A stretch of 64,000 nt of DNA from JACVRW01 sp963837445. Its GTDB lineage: Bacteria; Actinomycetota; Thermoleophilia; Solirubrobacterales; Thermoleophilaceae. This document shows, piece by piece, positions 42,962-51,609 of the stretch; within the stretch, counting starts at the first letter, position 1; each line of letters starts with the position of its first letter. The stretch spans positions 434,001 to 498,000 of the forward strand of contig CAWINK010000002.1 of the NCBI GenBank assembly GCA_963837445.1. Direction: 5' to 3'. The notes under the pieces are model-generated. The model saw nothing but the letters and a program-made list of their open reading frames with translations. It was not told where the DNA came from and did not search any database. The position numbers were made by a program, and so were the translations under genes.

Positions 42962-45457
42962 ATGCCCAAGCTGCCCCGCACGGGCGGGAAGGCCAGCACC
43001 AGCGAGCGGGCCAAGAAGCCCGCGGCGAAGCGTGCTGCGGCAGCGGGCGCCAAGAAGGGCACCACCCGCACGCCGAGCAAGCGCAGCACTGGCTCGGCCG
43101 CAACGAAGTCCCGCGCCGCGCCGCCGAAGAAGAAGCCGGCCGCGAACGGAGGCAACGGGCGGGCGAAGGCCAAGCCGAACGCCCCCAGGACCGATTTCCG
43201 GCACCGGCCGGTGGACCGGCACACCAAGCACACGCCCGCGGGCCCGAAGACCAAGCTCACCGACGACCAGCGCGTCCTGCTCGGAGACCTGTTCGCGGTG
43301 GTCGAGGAGTACGCCGACGAGGCGGTCGAGCGGATCGACAGGGACCTCGTCGAGCGCGCATTCCTCTTCTCGTGCGAGCGGCACGCCGACCAGCGCCGCG
43401 CCAGCGGCGAGGACTTCATCACGCACCCGATCGGCGTGGCGAAGATCTGCGCGGGCATGCGGCTCGACACGGAGACGCTCTGCGCCGCCCTGCTGCACGA
43501 CACGGTCGAGGACACCACCGCGTCGCTCGACGAGGTGCGAGACGAGTTCGGCGAGGAGATCGCCCAGCTCGTGGACGGGCTCACGAAGCTGGCCGGCGTC
43601 ACGTTCCAGAGCCGCGACGACCGCCAGGCGGAGAACTACCGCAAGATGATGGTCGCGATGGCCCGCGACATCCGGGTCATCCTGATCAAGCTCGCCGACC
43701 GGCTGCACAACATGCGGACGATCGGCTCGATGCCGAAGCACAAGCAGCAGGACAAGGCCAGGGAGACGCTCGAGATCTTCGCCCCGCTGGCGCACAGGCT
43801 CGGCATCCACGCGATCAAGTGGGAGCTCGAGGACCTGGCCTTCAACACGCTGCACCCGCGCAAGTACAACGAGATCAGGCAGATGGTCTCGCAGCAGCGC
43901 GAGGAGCGCGACGCCTACGTCGACCGCGCCGGCAGCTACCTCGGGAAGGAGCTGAAGGCGGTGGGCATCGAGGCCCAGATCTCAGGCCGCGCGAAGCACT
44001 TCTACTCGATCTACTCGAAGATGACGAAGAAGGGCCGCGAGTTCAACGAGATCTACGACCTCACCGCGATGCGCGTGATCGTGGACTCGGTGAAGGACTG
44101 CTACGGCGCGATCGGCGTGATCCACTCGCTCTGGAAGCCGCTGCCCGGGCGCTTCAAGGACTGGGTCGCAATGCCCAAGTTCAACATGTACCAGGCCCTC
44201 CACACGACCGTGATCGGGCCCGAGGGCCGCCCGCTCGAGATCCAGATCCGCACGATGGAGATGCACCGCACCGCCGAGTTCGGCGTGGCGGCGCACTGGA
44301 TCTACAAGGAGGACGGCCACGAGCCGGTCGAGGAGAAGGTGGAGTGGCTGCGCCACCTGCTCGACTGGCAGCAGGAGATGGCCGACCCGCAGGAGTTCGC
44401 GGAGACGCTGAAGGCGGACCTCTTCGAGGACGAGGTGTTCGTCTTCACGCCGAAGGGCGAGGTCAAGTCGCTGGGTGGAGGCGCCACGCCGCTCGACTTC
44501 GCCTACGAGATCCACACCGACGTGGGGCACCGCTGCGTGGGCGCCAAGGTGAACGGCAAGATCGTGCCGCTCCACTACACGCTCCAGTCGGGCGACATCT
44601 GCGAGGTGCTCACCTCGAAGAAGGAGCGCGGCCCCTCGCGCGACTGGCTGGCCCTGGCCAAGACCACGCGCGCCCAGTCGAAGATCCGCGCCTGGTTCAA
44701 GCGCGAGCGCCGCGAGGACTCGGAGCGCACGGGGCGCGAGATCCTCCAGGAGAGCCTCAAGCGCGCCGGGCTGCCGCCGCAGAAGATGGCCGGGTCGCCG
44801 CTCCTGGCCGACGTGATCCGCGAGATGGGCTTCCGGAAGGGCGAGGACTTCTACATCGCCCTCGGCCAGTCGAAGATCTCCGCCAAGACCGTGACCCAGA
44901 AGCTGATGAACCGGCTGAAGGAGGGCGAGTCAGCCGTCGAGGACCCCTCGCCCGCGGCCGAGCTGCTCGAGCGCAAGGAGGCACCGCGCAAGACGGCGGC
45001 CTCCTCGACATTCGGCATCAAGGTCGAGGGCGTGGACGACGTGATGCTCCGGATCGCCAAGTGCTGCCGCCCGGTGCCGGGCGACCCGATCGTGGGCTAC
45101 ATCTCGCTCGGCAAGGGGATCACGATCCACCACGAGGGCTGCCCGAACGCCAAGGCGCTGATGCGGAACCCGGAGCGCTTCACACCCGTGGAGTGGGAGG
45201 GGGACACCACCTCCTGCTTCCGGGTCGAGCTCCAGATCGACGGCTGGGACCGCCACCGGCTGCTCGAGGACCTCTCGCGCACCTTCGCCGAGACCGGCAT
45301 CAACATCCTCGAGGCACGCTGCACGGTGGTCCACCCGATGGTGAAGAACCGCTTCGTCGTCGAGGTTGGGGACACCGAGTCGCTGAGGGCCTGCATCACG
45401 AGAATTCGCAACATCGAGTCGGTTTTCGACGCATATCGCGTCACGCCGACCGGCTGA
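42962..45457 (+). CDS. rel: Bifunctional (p)ppGpp synthetase/hydrolase
   Basis: 831 residues. The first ~100 are an Ala/Lys-rich disordered extension (many KK and AAAK runs), unusual in the family and possibly nucleic-acid binding. The hydrolase HD is at 179-180 (AALLHDTVEDT). The synthetase follows with YSKMTKKGREFNEIYDLTAMRVIV and the active KDWVAMPKFNMYQALHTTV. TGS is at FVFTPKGEVKSLGGG, the zinc finger at IAKCCRPVPGDPIVGY with HHEGCPN, and ACT at the end. It controls the stringent response. The frame is open upstream; a -10 box and homology fix ATG 42962. Confidence 0.95.
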   Translation: MPKLPRTGGKASTSERAKKPAAKRAAAAGAKKGTTRTPSKRSTGSAATKSRAAPPKKKPAANGGNGRAKAKPNAPRTDFRHRPVDRHTKHTPAGPKTKLTDDQRVLLGDLFAVVEEYADEAVERIDRDLVERAFLFSCERHADQRRASGEDFITHPIGVAKICAGMRLDTETLCAALLHDTVEDTTASLDEVRDEFGEEIAQLVDGLTKLAGVTFQSRDDRQAENYRKMMVAMARDIRVILIKLADRLHNMRTIGSMPKHKQQDKARETLEIFAPLAHRLGIHAIKWELEDLAFNTLHPRKYNEIRQMVSQQREERDAYVDRAGSYLGKELKAVGIEAQISGRAKHFYSIYSKMTKKGREFNEIYDLTAMRVIVDSVKDCYGAIGVIHSLWKPLPGRFKDWVAMPKFNMYQALHTTVIGPEGRPLEIQIRTMEMHRTAEFGVAAHWIYKEDGHEPVEEKVEWLRHLLDWQQEMADPQEFAETLKADLFEDEVFVFTPKGEVKSLGGGATPLDFAYEIHTDVGHRCVGAKVNGKIVPLHYTLQSGDICEVLTSKKERGPSRDWLALAKTTRAQSKIRAWFKRERREDSERTGREILQESLKRAGLPPQKMAGSPLLADVIREMGFRKGEDFYIALGQSKISAKTVTQKLMNRLKEGESAVEDPSPAAELLERKEAPRKTAASSTFGIKVEGVDDVMLRIAKCCRPVPGDPIVGYISLGKGITIHHEGCPNAKALMRNPERFTPVEWEGDTTSCFRVELQIDGWDRHRLLEDLSRTFAETGINILEARCTVVHPMVKNRFVVEVGDTESLRACITRIRNIESVFDAYRVTPTG

Positions 45458-45471
45458 TTAGTGCCACGGCT

Positions 45472-45510
45472 CACGAACGTTTAGCCCCGGACCTAAGGGG
45501 AACGCTCGTG
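45472..45510 (+). promoter_or_regulatory. Imperfect hairpin between rel and the EPS locus
   Basis: CACGA, GTT and CCCC on the left pair with GGGG, AAC and TCGTG on the right around an 8-base loop, with two small internal loops. There is no T-tract. It could end rel transcription or act in the leader of the EPS locus. Confidence 0.4.
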
Positions 45511-45603
45511 ACGAGGCAGGACTCGCCCGGCAGGGGATAGAGCCTCGTCTTGCGCACGCGCCGTGAGCCCGCGGCCGCGTGGAAGGAACCCGATTCAGCC
45601 GTC

Positions 45604-45609
45604 AGGAGG
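45604..45609 (+). promoter_or_regulatory. Ribosome binding site deciding the sugar transferase start
   Basis: AGGAGG, 8 bases before TTG 45618. It is better placed than anything before GTG 45579. Confidence 0.55.
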
Positions 45610-45617
45610 CGCACCGC

Positions 45618-47189
45618 TTGGCTGCGCGCGATACGCATGCAACAACATCCGATTCCGGCGTCGTCCGGCTGCGCCCGCACGAGCTCGACCTGCGGCGCCG
45701 TCCGGAGCTGGTCCGCCGGACCCGGCCGCCTGCGCTCTCCCCGAGAGGCCCGCGAGGACACCGCCGCCGCTGGGCGGTGGAGCGCTGGCTGCCGGAGCAG
45801 CCGCCGCGCCTCGACTCGGAGTCGCTCGAGCCGGCACGCGTGAGGCAGCGCGACCGCCAATACAGGCGCCTGCTCGCCGTGGCGGACGTGCTCGCGATGG
45901 CCATCGCGCTGCTGGTGTGCGTGCCCCTGCTCGGGCACGGCGATGCCCTCACACCGCTGCTGCTGGCCGGAGCGCCTCTGATCGTCCTGCTCTCGAAGGT
46001 CCTGAACGTCTACGACCGCGACGAGCTGCTGCTGCGCAAGACCACCCTCGACGAGGCTCCGAAGCTCTTCCAGGTCGCGACGCTCATGGCGCTGCTCCTG
46101 TGGCTCGGACACAGCTTCCTTATCGACGGCGCGCTCGGCCGCAAGCAGGTGCTCGGCTTCTGGATCCTGCTCGCGGTGCTGCTGCCGCTGCTGCGCTCCT
46201 CGGCACGCCTGCTGGGGCGCCGCCTCGCGCCGATCGAGAACTGCCTTCTGATCGGGCAGCCGGGCGCGTGCGACCGCGCCGTGGCCAAGATCAGCGAGAG
46301 CCCGGCGGTGCACGCGCGGGTGGTCGCGCAGCTCGACCTCGAGACGCAGAGCGACTTCGAGGAAGCAGCCGCGGCTCTGGGCGTGCTCGCCCCCGAGCAC
46401 GACATCCACCGGGTGGTGATCGCGCCGCGAGCCACGGACCAGGGCGAGATCCTCAACCTGATCAAGGCCGCGAAGAACCTGGGCCTGAAGGTGAGCCTGC
46501 TGCCGAGCATGCTCGAGGTGGTGGGCTCGTCGGTGGAGTTCGACGACCTCGAGGGACTGGGTGTGCTCGGGGTGCGGCGGTTCGGGTTGACGCGGTCGTC
46601 CTGGCTCGTGAAGCGATCGACGGACATCGTGGGTGCCGGCATTGCGCTGGTACTGCTGTCGCCGCTTCTCGTGGCGATCGCGATCGCGATCAAGATCGAC
46701 TCGCGCGGACCCGTGTTCTTCCGCCAGGAGCGCGTGGGCCGTGGCGGCCGCGTGTTCCGGATGCTCAAGTTCCGCTCGATGGTCGTGGACGCCGACCGTC
46801 TGAAGCCCGGTCTCGCCGAGCACAACGAGTCGGACGGCCTGTTCAAGATCGCTGACGACCCCCGCGTGACGCGCGTGGGCCGGTGGCTCCGGCGCTCGAG
46901 CCTCGACGAGATGCCCCAGCTGTTGAACGTCCTGCGCGGCGAGATGAGCCTCGTGGGCCCGCGGCCGCTCGTGCGGGAGGACGACAGCCGCGTGGTGGGC
47001 TGGTACCGCCGCCGCCTGCACCTCACGCCCGGCATGACCGGACGCTGGCAGGTGCTCGGCTCGGCGCGCATCCCGCTGAACGAGATGGTGAAGCTCGACT
47101 ACCTCTACGTCGGCAACTGGTCGCTCTGGGGCGACCTGAAGATCCTGGCCCGGACGGTCGGGTTCGTGCTGCGGGGGAGGGGGCTCTGA
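45618..47189 (+). CDS. Polyprenyl-phosphate sugar-1-phosphate transferase (initiating)
   Basis: 523 residues from TTG 45618, set by a perfect AGGAGG; GTG 45579 is possible. About four membrane segments (LLAVADVLAMAIALLVCVPLL, LTPLLLAGAPLIVLLS, VATLMALLLWLGHSF, LGFWILLAVLLPLL), then a CoA-binding-like domain (ENCLLIGQPGACDRAV), a fifth segment and the bacterial sugar transferase domain: RGPVFFRQERVGRGGRVF, KFRSMVVDAD, RRSSLDEMPQLLNVLRGEMSLVGPRP. It transfers a hexose 1-phosphate to the lipid carrier, the first step of exopolysaccharide assembly, and is the first gene of a forward operon of at least eight genes. Confidence 0.92.
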   Translation: MAARDTHATTSDSGVVRLRPHELDLRRRPELVRRTRPPALSPRGPRGHRRRWAVERWLPEQPPRLDSESLEPARVRQRDRQYRRLLAVADVLAMAIALLVCVPLLGHGDALTPLLLAGAPLIVLLSKVLNVYDRDELLLRKTTLDEAPKLFQVATLMALLLWLGHSFLIDGALGRKQVLGFWILLAVLLPLLRSSARLLGRRLAPIENCLLIGQPGACDRAVAKISESPAVHARVVAQLDLETQSDFEEAAAALGVLAPEHDIHRVVIAPRATDQGEILNLIKAAKNLGLKVSLLPSMLEVVGSSVEFDDLEGLGVLGVRRFGLTRSSWLVKRSTDIVGAGIALVLLSPLLVAIAIAIKIDSRGPVFFRQERVGRGGRVFRMLKFRSMVVDADRLKPGLAEHNESDGLFKIADDPRVTRVGRWLRRSSLDEMPQLLNVLRGEMSLVGPRPLVREDDSRVVGWYRRRLHLTPGMTGRWQVLGSARIPLNEMVKLDYLYVGNWSLWGDLKILARTVGFVLRGRGL

Positions 47190-47992
47190 TGGAACGCGTG
47201 TCCCTGATGGGTCTCGACATCGACGCCATGACCGAGCCGCAGGCGGTGGCGAGGGTCGTGGACCGCAGCCTGAACCACGAGGGCGGCTGGGTGATCACCC
47301 CCAACCTCGAGCACCTTCGCGAGTACCAGCTCGACGACGACGTGCGCGCCGCACTGGACGACGCCGAGCTCGTGCTCCCGGACGGCGCGCCGCTCCTGTG
47401 GGCGAGCCGGCTGAAGCGGGACCCGCTTCCCGCGCGCGTGGCCGGCTCGGACCTGATCTGGTCGCTGTCTCGCGCCGCCGGCAGGCGCGGCGCGTCCCTG
47501 TTCCTGCTCGGCGGCAGCCCCGGCAGCGCCCAGCGGGCGGCCGAGCGCCTCGAGCGCGAGTGCCCGGGCCTGCACGTTCAGGGGACCATCTGCCCGCCGC
47601 TCGGCTTCGAGCAGAACTCCTCGGTTGTGGACGAGCTGGTGCGGGAGGTGACCTCCCGGCGCCCCGACGTGGTCCTGATCGGCCTGCCGCTCCGCAAGCA
47701 CCTCGTGATGGCGCGCGCACTGCGCGAGGCGCTGCCGCAGACGTGGCTCGTGGGGGTGGGCGTGAGCTTCAGCTTCGTGTCCGGGGAGATCGCCAGGGCT
47801 CCGCGCTGGCTTCAGCGCGTGGGGCTCGAGTGGGTCTATCGCCTGCTTCAGGAGCCACGGCGGCTGTTCCGCCGCTACGTGCTCGAGGGCATCCCGTTCG
47901 CGCTGCGGCTGTTCGCCTATTCCGTGCTCGTTCGCGTGCTGTCGCGGCTCGTGCGCCGCCCAGACCTAGTCCAGCCGAGGAGCCGCTCATGA
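47189..47992 (+). CDS. WecG/TagA/CpsF family glycosyltransferase
   Basis: 267 residues from ATG 47189, overlapping the sugar transferase stop. Family signatures are WVITPNLEHLREYQLDDD, LVLPDGAPLLWASRLK, RVAGSDLIWSLSRAA, LFLLGGSPGSAQRAAERL and VLIGLPLRKHLVM with VGVGVSFSFVSGEIARAPRW. Enzymes of this group add N-acetylmannosaminuronate or a related residue to the first lipid-linked sugar. Acts on the cytoplasmic face of the membrane. Confidence 0.93.
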   Translation: MERVSLMGLDIDAMTEPQAVARVVDRSLNHEGGWVITPNLEHLREYQLDDDVRAALDDAELVLPDGAPLLWASRLKRDPLPARVAGSDLIWSLSRAAGRRGASLFLLGGSPGSAQRAAERLERECPGLHVQGTICPPLGFEQNSSVVDELVREVTSRRPDVVLIGLPLRKHLVMARALREALPQTWLVGVGVSFSFVSGEIARAPRWLQRVGLEWVYRLLQEPRRLFRRYVLEGIPFALRLFAYSVLVRVLSRLVRRPDLVQPRSRS

Positions 47993-49014
47993 ACCGCCCG
48001 GCCGTCGCATTCATCGCATGGAGCCCCGTCGCGGGGCGCCCGCGGGAGATCGCCCGTGCGCTCGGCGGCGAGGCCCGCTGCTTCTACAGCCGCGGGCGCT
48101 TCGGCAAGCTCTCTGTGCTCCTCAGGTACGCGAGGAGCACCGTCGAGACGATCCGCTACCTGCGCGATCGCCGCCCTCGCGCGGTGATCGTGACGAACCC
48201 GCCGCTGATTCCGGGCCTGCTCGCCTGGGCGTACGCGCGCCGGAACGGCGCTCGCGTGGCCCTCGACAGCCATCCCGGCGGGTTCGGGTTGCAGGGGGAC
48301 CGCGTGAGCAGGGTGCTGCAGCCGCTGCACGCCTGGCTCGCACGTCGCACGACCGCCACGCTCGTGACCGACGGGCGGCTGGCCGAGCGCGTGAGAGCGT
48401 GGGGCGGACGCGCCGAGATCGTGCACGAGGCACCCGTGGACTGGGCGTCTCCAAACGGGCGGCCGCAGTCCGGGCATGCCCGCCCGCGCGTGCTGTTCGT
48501 GTGCGTCTTCCAGCGCGACGAGCCGGTTGCCGAGGTGATCGAGGCCGCACGCCGCTCGCCGGAGCTCGACGTCCACGTGACCGGTGATCTCGGCAAGTGC
48601 CCCGACAGGCTCCGGGAGAGCGCCCCGGCGAACGTGCGCTTCACCGGGTTCCTCTCCGGAGACGACTATGCGCGGGCAGTGAGCGACGCGGACGTGGTCC
48701 TCGCGCTCACCACCGAGCCGTCGTCGGTCGTCAGGGCGGGCTACGAGGCCGTTTACGCCGGGCGGCCGCTGGTAGTGAGCGACTGGCCCGCCTCACGCGA
48801 GGTCTTTCCGCACGCCCTGCACGTGCAGAACGACCCGGCAGCCATCGTGGCCGGCCTGCGGCAGGCCGTGCACGACCACGAGCGCCTCCTGGCTGCAGCG
48901 CCACACGCGCTCGAGCTTCAGGGCTCGCGCTGGGAGCGACAGCTCGAAGCACTTCGAAAGCACCTGATCCCGACCCCACCAAGAGGTCATGAACGAGACC
49001 CAGACACAAACTGA
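47989..49014 (+). CDS. GT4-like glycosyltransferase
   Basis: 341 residues. The N-terminal acceptor half starts VAFIAWSPVAGRPREIARALGG, with the family-like VIVTNPPLIPGLLAWAYARRNG and ALDSHPGGF. The C-terminal donor half has RPRVLFVCVFQRDEPV, NVRFTGFLSGDDYARAVSDADVVLALTT, then a nucleotide-binding EAVYAGRPLVVSDWPASREVF. Acceptor and donor are unknown. It starts inside the previous stop codon (ATGA) and overlaps the Wzz-like gene by 26 bases. Confidence 0.87.
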   Translation: MNRPAVAFIAWSPVAGRPREIARALGGEARCFYSRGRFGKLSVLLRYARSTVETIRYLRDRRPRAVIVTNPPLIPGLLAWAYARRNGARVALDSHPGGFGLQGDRVSRVLQPLHAWLARRTTATLVTDGRLAERVRAWGGRAEIVHEAPVDWASPNGRPQSGHARPRVLFVCVFQRDEPVAEVIEAARRSPELDVHVTGDLGKCPDRLRESAPANVRFTGFLSGDDYARAVSDADVVLALTTEPSSVVRAGYEAVYAGRPLVVSDWPASREVFPHALHVQNDPAAIVAGLRQAVHDHERLLAAAPHALELQGSRWERQLEALRKHLIPTPPRGHERDPDTN

Positions 49015-50116
49015 GCGCCCGACGCCCCGTGGCGGCATACGGCTCTGGCCGATGCTGCGACGACGCTGGTGGCTGCTCGTGATCGCGACGGCCGCCGTCG
49101 TGCTCGCGGCCTATTCCGTGGTGAACGCGCAGAGCGAGAGCCACACGGCCCGAGCGCTCACGCTCGTGCCGGCGGGCTCCACGTCGAATGCACCGGGGTC
49201 CGCGACGGACGCCGAGCAGCTGGCGGCCACGTATGCCGCGCTGATCCCCCAGGATGTGGCGCTGACGGAGGCGGTGGCCCGAGAGCTTGGGCTCGACCCG
49301 AAGGAGGTCGAGAAGCGCATCGGTGTGGTGAACACCTCCGACACCGCGCTGCTCGAGCTGAGCTTCAAGGACAAGGATCCGGAGCAGGCACTGGCCGGCG
49401 CACGCGCCCTCGCGGAGGAGGCCACGGATGGCGGCACCCCGAACATCCCGCCCAGGACGCTGAACGTGGCGCGGTTTCCGACCGAGGCCGCGAGCGAGAG
49501 TCCGGGACAGGGCAACTCGAGCCTCCTGCTCGGATTGCTCCTCGGCCTGTTCGTGGGTGGGGTGGCCATGGTGTTCCTCGAGCGGGCTGACGCCCGCGCC
49601 GACGATCCGGCGGACGCCGAGGACGCCCTCGGCCTTCCGGCCACCCGGCTCACCGACCGGACGCTGGGATCGCAGGTGGCGCTGGCCGAGCGCTGGCGCT
49701 CCATGGCGGCCCGGGAACCTGCGTGCGTGGCCTTCGTCCCGGCGAGCCCCGCGGGCGAGCGAGTGGCCGAGAGCGCGGCGAATGCGCTTGCGGCGGCCGC
49801 GCGCGAGCGCGGCGCCAGGGTGGCGGTCCGGCCTGCCAGCGAACAGGTGCGTGAGCTGGTGCCGGTGGGCGCGGCTGACGCGATCCCCGGCGACAGCGCC
49901 GACCTGGACGTGGCCATCACGCCGACGGCCCGCCCCGGCAGCGAGCCCTCGGGCGAGGCCGTGGGCATATCGAGCGATGTCGTGGTCCTGGTCGTGCGCA
50001 CGGGCGACCGGCTGCGCGCGGCACGCGAGCGGCTGAACGCGCTCAAGAGCCTCGGAATCGAGGTCGAGCGAATCCTGTTCGTGCCGACGAACCTGGCGGT
50101 GGCGCAGGAGGCATGA
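48989..50116 (+). CDS. Wzz-like chain-length protein fused to a degenerate BY-kinase-like domain
   Basis: 375 residues. Membrane segments at ~27-46 and ~177-197 bracket a ~130-residue outer domain, the Wzz layout. The cytoplasmic C-terminus resembles a CpsD/Wzc tyrosine-kinase domain but lacks its ATP site: where Walker A (GEGKST) should be, the sequence reads SPAGERVAESAANALA. The later region (SSDVVVLVVRTGDRLRAARERL and VERILFVPTN) still matches the fold. There is no Tyr-rich tail. Probably a pseudo-kinase that holds the assembly complex together and sets polymer length. Overlaps both neighbours. Confidence 0.82.
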   Translation: MNETQTQTERPTPRGGIRLWPMLRRRWWLLVIATAAVVLAAYSVVNAQSESHTARALTLVPAGSTSNAPGSATDAEQLAATYAALIPQDVALTEAVARELGLDPKEVEKRIGVVNTSDTALLELSFKDKDPEQALAGARALAEEATDGGTPNIPPRTLNVARFPTEAASESPGQGNSSLLLGLLLGLFVGGVAMVFLERADARADDPADAEDALGLPATRLTDRTLGSQVALAERWRSMAAREPACVAFVPASPAGERVAESAANALAAAARERGARVAVRPASEQVRELVPVGAADAIPGDSADLDVAITPTARPGSEPSGEAVGISSDVVVLVVRTGDRLRAARERLNALKSLGIEVERILFVPTNLAVAQEA

Positions 50117-51609
50117 CCGCAACCCGCGCCCATCCCGACGCCGGCTGGGTCCGCGCCGCGGGTTCCCGGCTGCATCCACAGCCCGTGCGGGACGGCGCGC
50201 GGCCGGGTGGGCCCGTCGTGGGGTTCCGCCGGCCGTCGCTGGCCGCGGGCCTGTGGGCCGCGGGCGCCGGCGTGCTCGTGGGTGCCGGCCTCACCCAGGG
50301 CGCGGCGGCCGCGGCAGCTGCGGCGCTTGCTGCGCTGGTTGGCCTCGTGGTGGTGCGCAGGCCGGTGCTGGGCGCGTACCTGCTGGTGGCGCTCGTGCCC
50401 GTGACCTCGGGGCTGCGGCGCGGCCTGCCGCTGCCCGGATTGCGGCTGTCCGAGCTGATCGCGACGGGACTCGCGGCCCTCCTGCTGCTCACCGTCGAGC
50501 GGGGCCGCGCGCGCGCCTGGACCGGGTTCGACTGGCTGGCGCTCGCCTACGCGGGCGCCACGCTGGGTCTCGGCGTGTACGACCTGGCCCAGCGCCACCA
50601 GCCGCTCACGCTCGAGCACGCGGGCACGTTGCTCGGCCCCTTCCAGTTCTTCCTGCTCTACCGCGCCGTGGTCACAGTGGTGCGGACCGAAGACGAGCGC
50701 CGTCGCGCGCTCGGGCTCGTGATGCTCACGAGCGTGCCGGTCTCCCTGCTGGCGCTGCTCCAGTACGCGGGCGTGGGGGCGGTTTCGTCGTGGCTCGCAT
50801 CAGTAACGGGAGCGGGCGAGCTGCTCTCGTTCCAGCAGGCCTACGGCGCGCGCATGACCGGCGTCTTCCCGCACTGGCAGATGCTCGCGGGGTACCTGTT
50901 CGTGATCGTGACGGTGGGCCTGTGCGCGCTGATCTCGGGCGCCCGCGCGCTGCTGCCGGCCTGGCTCCTGGGCGCGGTCACCGCGCTCGCGGGCGCCGCG
51001 ATGATCACCACCGGAACCTTCGTGACCGCCCTCGGGGCCGTGGTCGCGGCGATCGCCTTCGGCGTCTGGCAGGGCCGCACCGGTCGCGTGGCCGCCGCGC
51101 TCGCCCTGGCGGCCGTGCTGGCGGTGGCGGCCTTCGGTTCGCTGATCCAGCAGCGGATCGACTACTCGTTCGAGACCGCACCGGGCGCGGACCGCCACGC
51201 GCTCGTGCCGCAGTCCGTGGCCTACCGGCTCGACCTCTGGACCGAGCAGATGCTTCCCGCCATCAGCGGGCGCTGGCTCACCGGATACGGCCCGGACCTC
51301 CCTACGTCAATCAGCTTCGAGTACACGGAGTCGATGTACCTGACGCTGCTCTTCCGGGGTGGCGTGCCGCTGCTGCTCGTCTACGCCGCGCTGATGCTCG
51401 CGCTCGGCGCCGCAGCGCTGGCGCTGGCCCGCACTGCGGGCGGCATCGACCGCGTGGTCGGCCGAGCGCTCTTTGCGCTCGTCGTGCTGCTCGCCGGGCT
51501 CCACCTGTTCGAGCCCTACTTCACCACGAGCGGCCTGCCGCACCTGATCTGGATCCTCGCTGCGCTCTGCATCTCTGCCGCAAGGGACCCGGCCGCCCAG
51601 AGACCGTGA
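50113..51609 (+). CDS. O-antigen ligase/polymerase (Wzy-like) membrane protein
   Basis: 498 residues with about ten hydrophobic segments. The Wzy_C/O-antigen-ligase pattern is seen in a long outer loop after FQQAYGARMTGVFPHWQMLAGYLFVIVT and further in WLTGYGPDLPTSISFEYTESMYLTLLFRGGVPLLLVYAALM, with the His and Arg region that polymerases use. It would join repeat units outside the membrane, controlled by the Wzz-like protein coded just before (ATGA overlap). Whether polymerase or ligase cannot be told from sequence alone. Confidence 0.85.
   Translation: MTATRAHPDAGWVRAAGSRLHPQPVRDGARPGGPVVGFRRPSLAAGLWAAGAGVLVGAGLTQGAAAAAAAALAALVGLVVVRRPVLGAYLLVALVPVTSGLRRGLPLPGLRLSELIATGLAALLLLTVERGRARAWTGFDWLALAYAGATLGLGVYDLAQRHQPLTLEHAGTLLGPFQFFLLYRAVVTVVRTEDERRRALGLVMLTSVPVSLLALLQYAGVGAVSSWLASVTGAGELLSFQQAYGARMTGVFPHWQMLAGYLFVIVTVGLCALISGARALLPAWLLGAVTALAGAAMITTGTFVTALGAVVAAIAFGVWQGRTGRVAAALALAAVLAVAAFGSLIQQRIDYSFETAPGADRHALVPQSVAYRLDLWTEQMLPAISGRWLTGYGPDLPTSISFEYTESMYLTLLFRGGVPLLLVYAALMLALGAAALALARTAGGIDRVVGRALFALVVLLAGLHLFEPYFTTSGLPHLIWILAALCISAARDPAAQRP

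Noticed and set aside
43372..45540. 722-residue plus-strand frame inside rel
   Set aside because: Shifted frame of rel with Arg/Pro-rich sequence; rel itself is intact.
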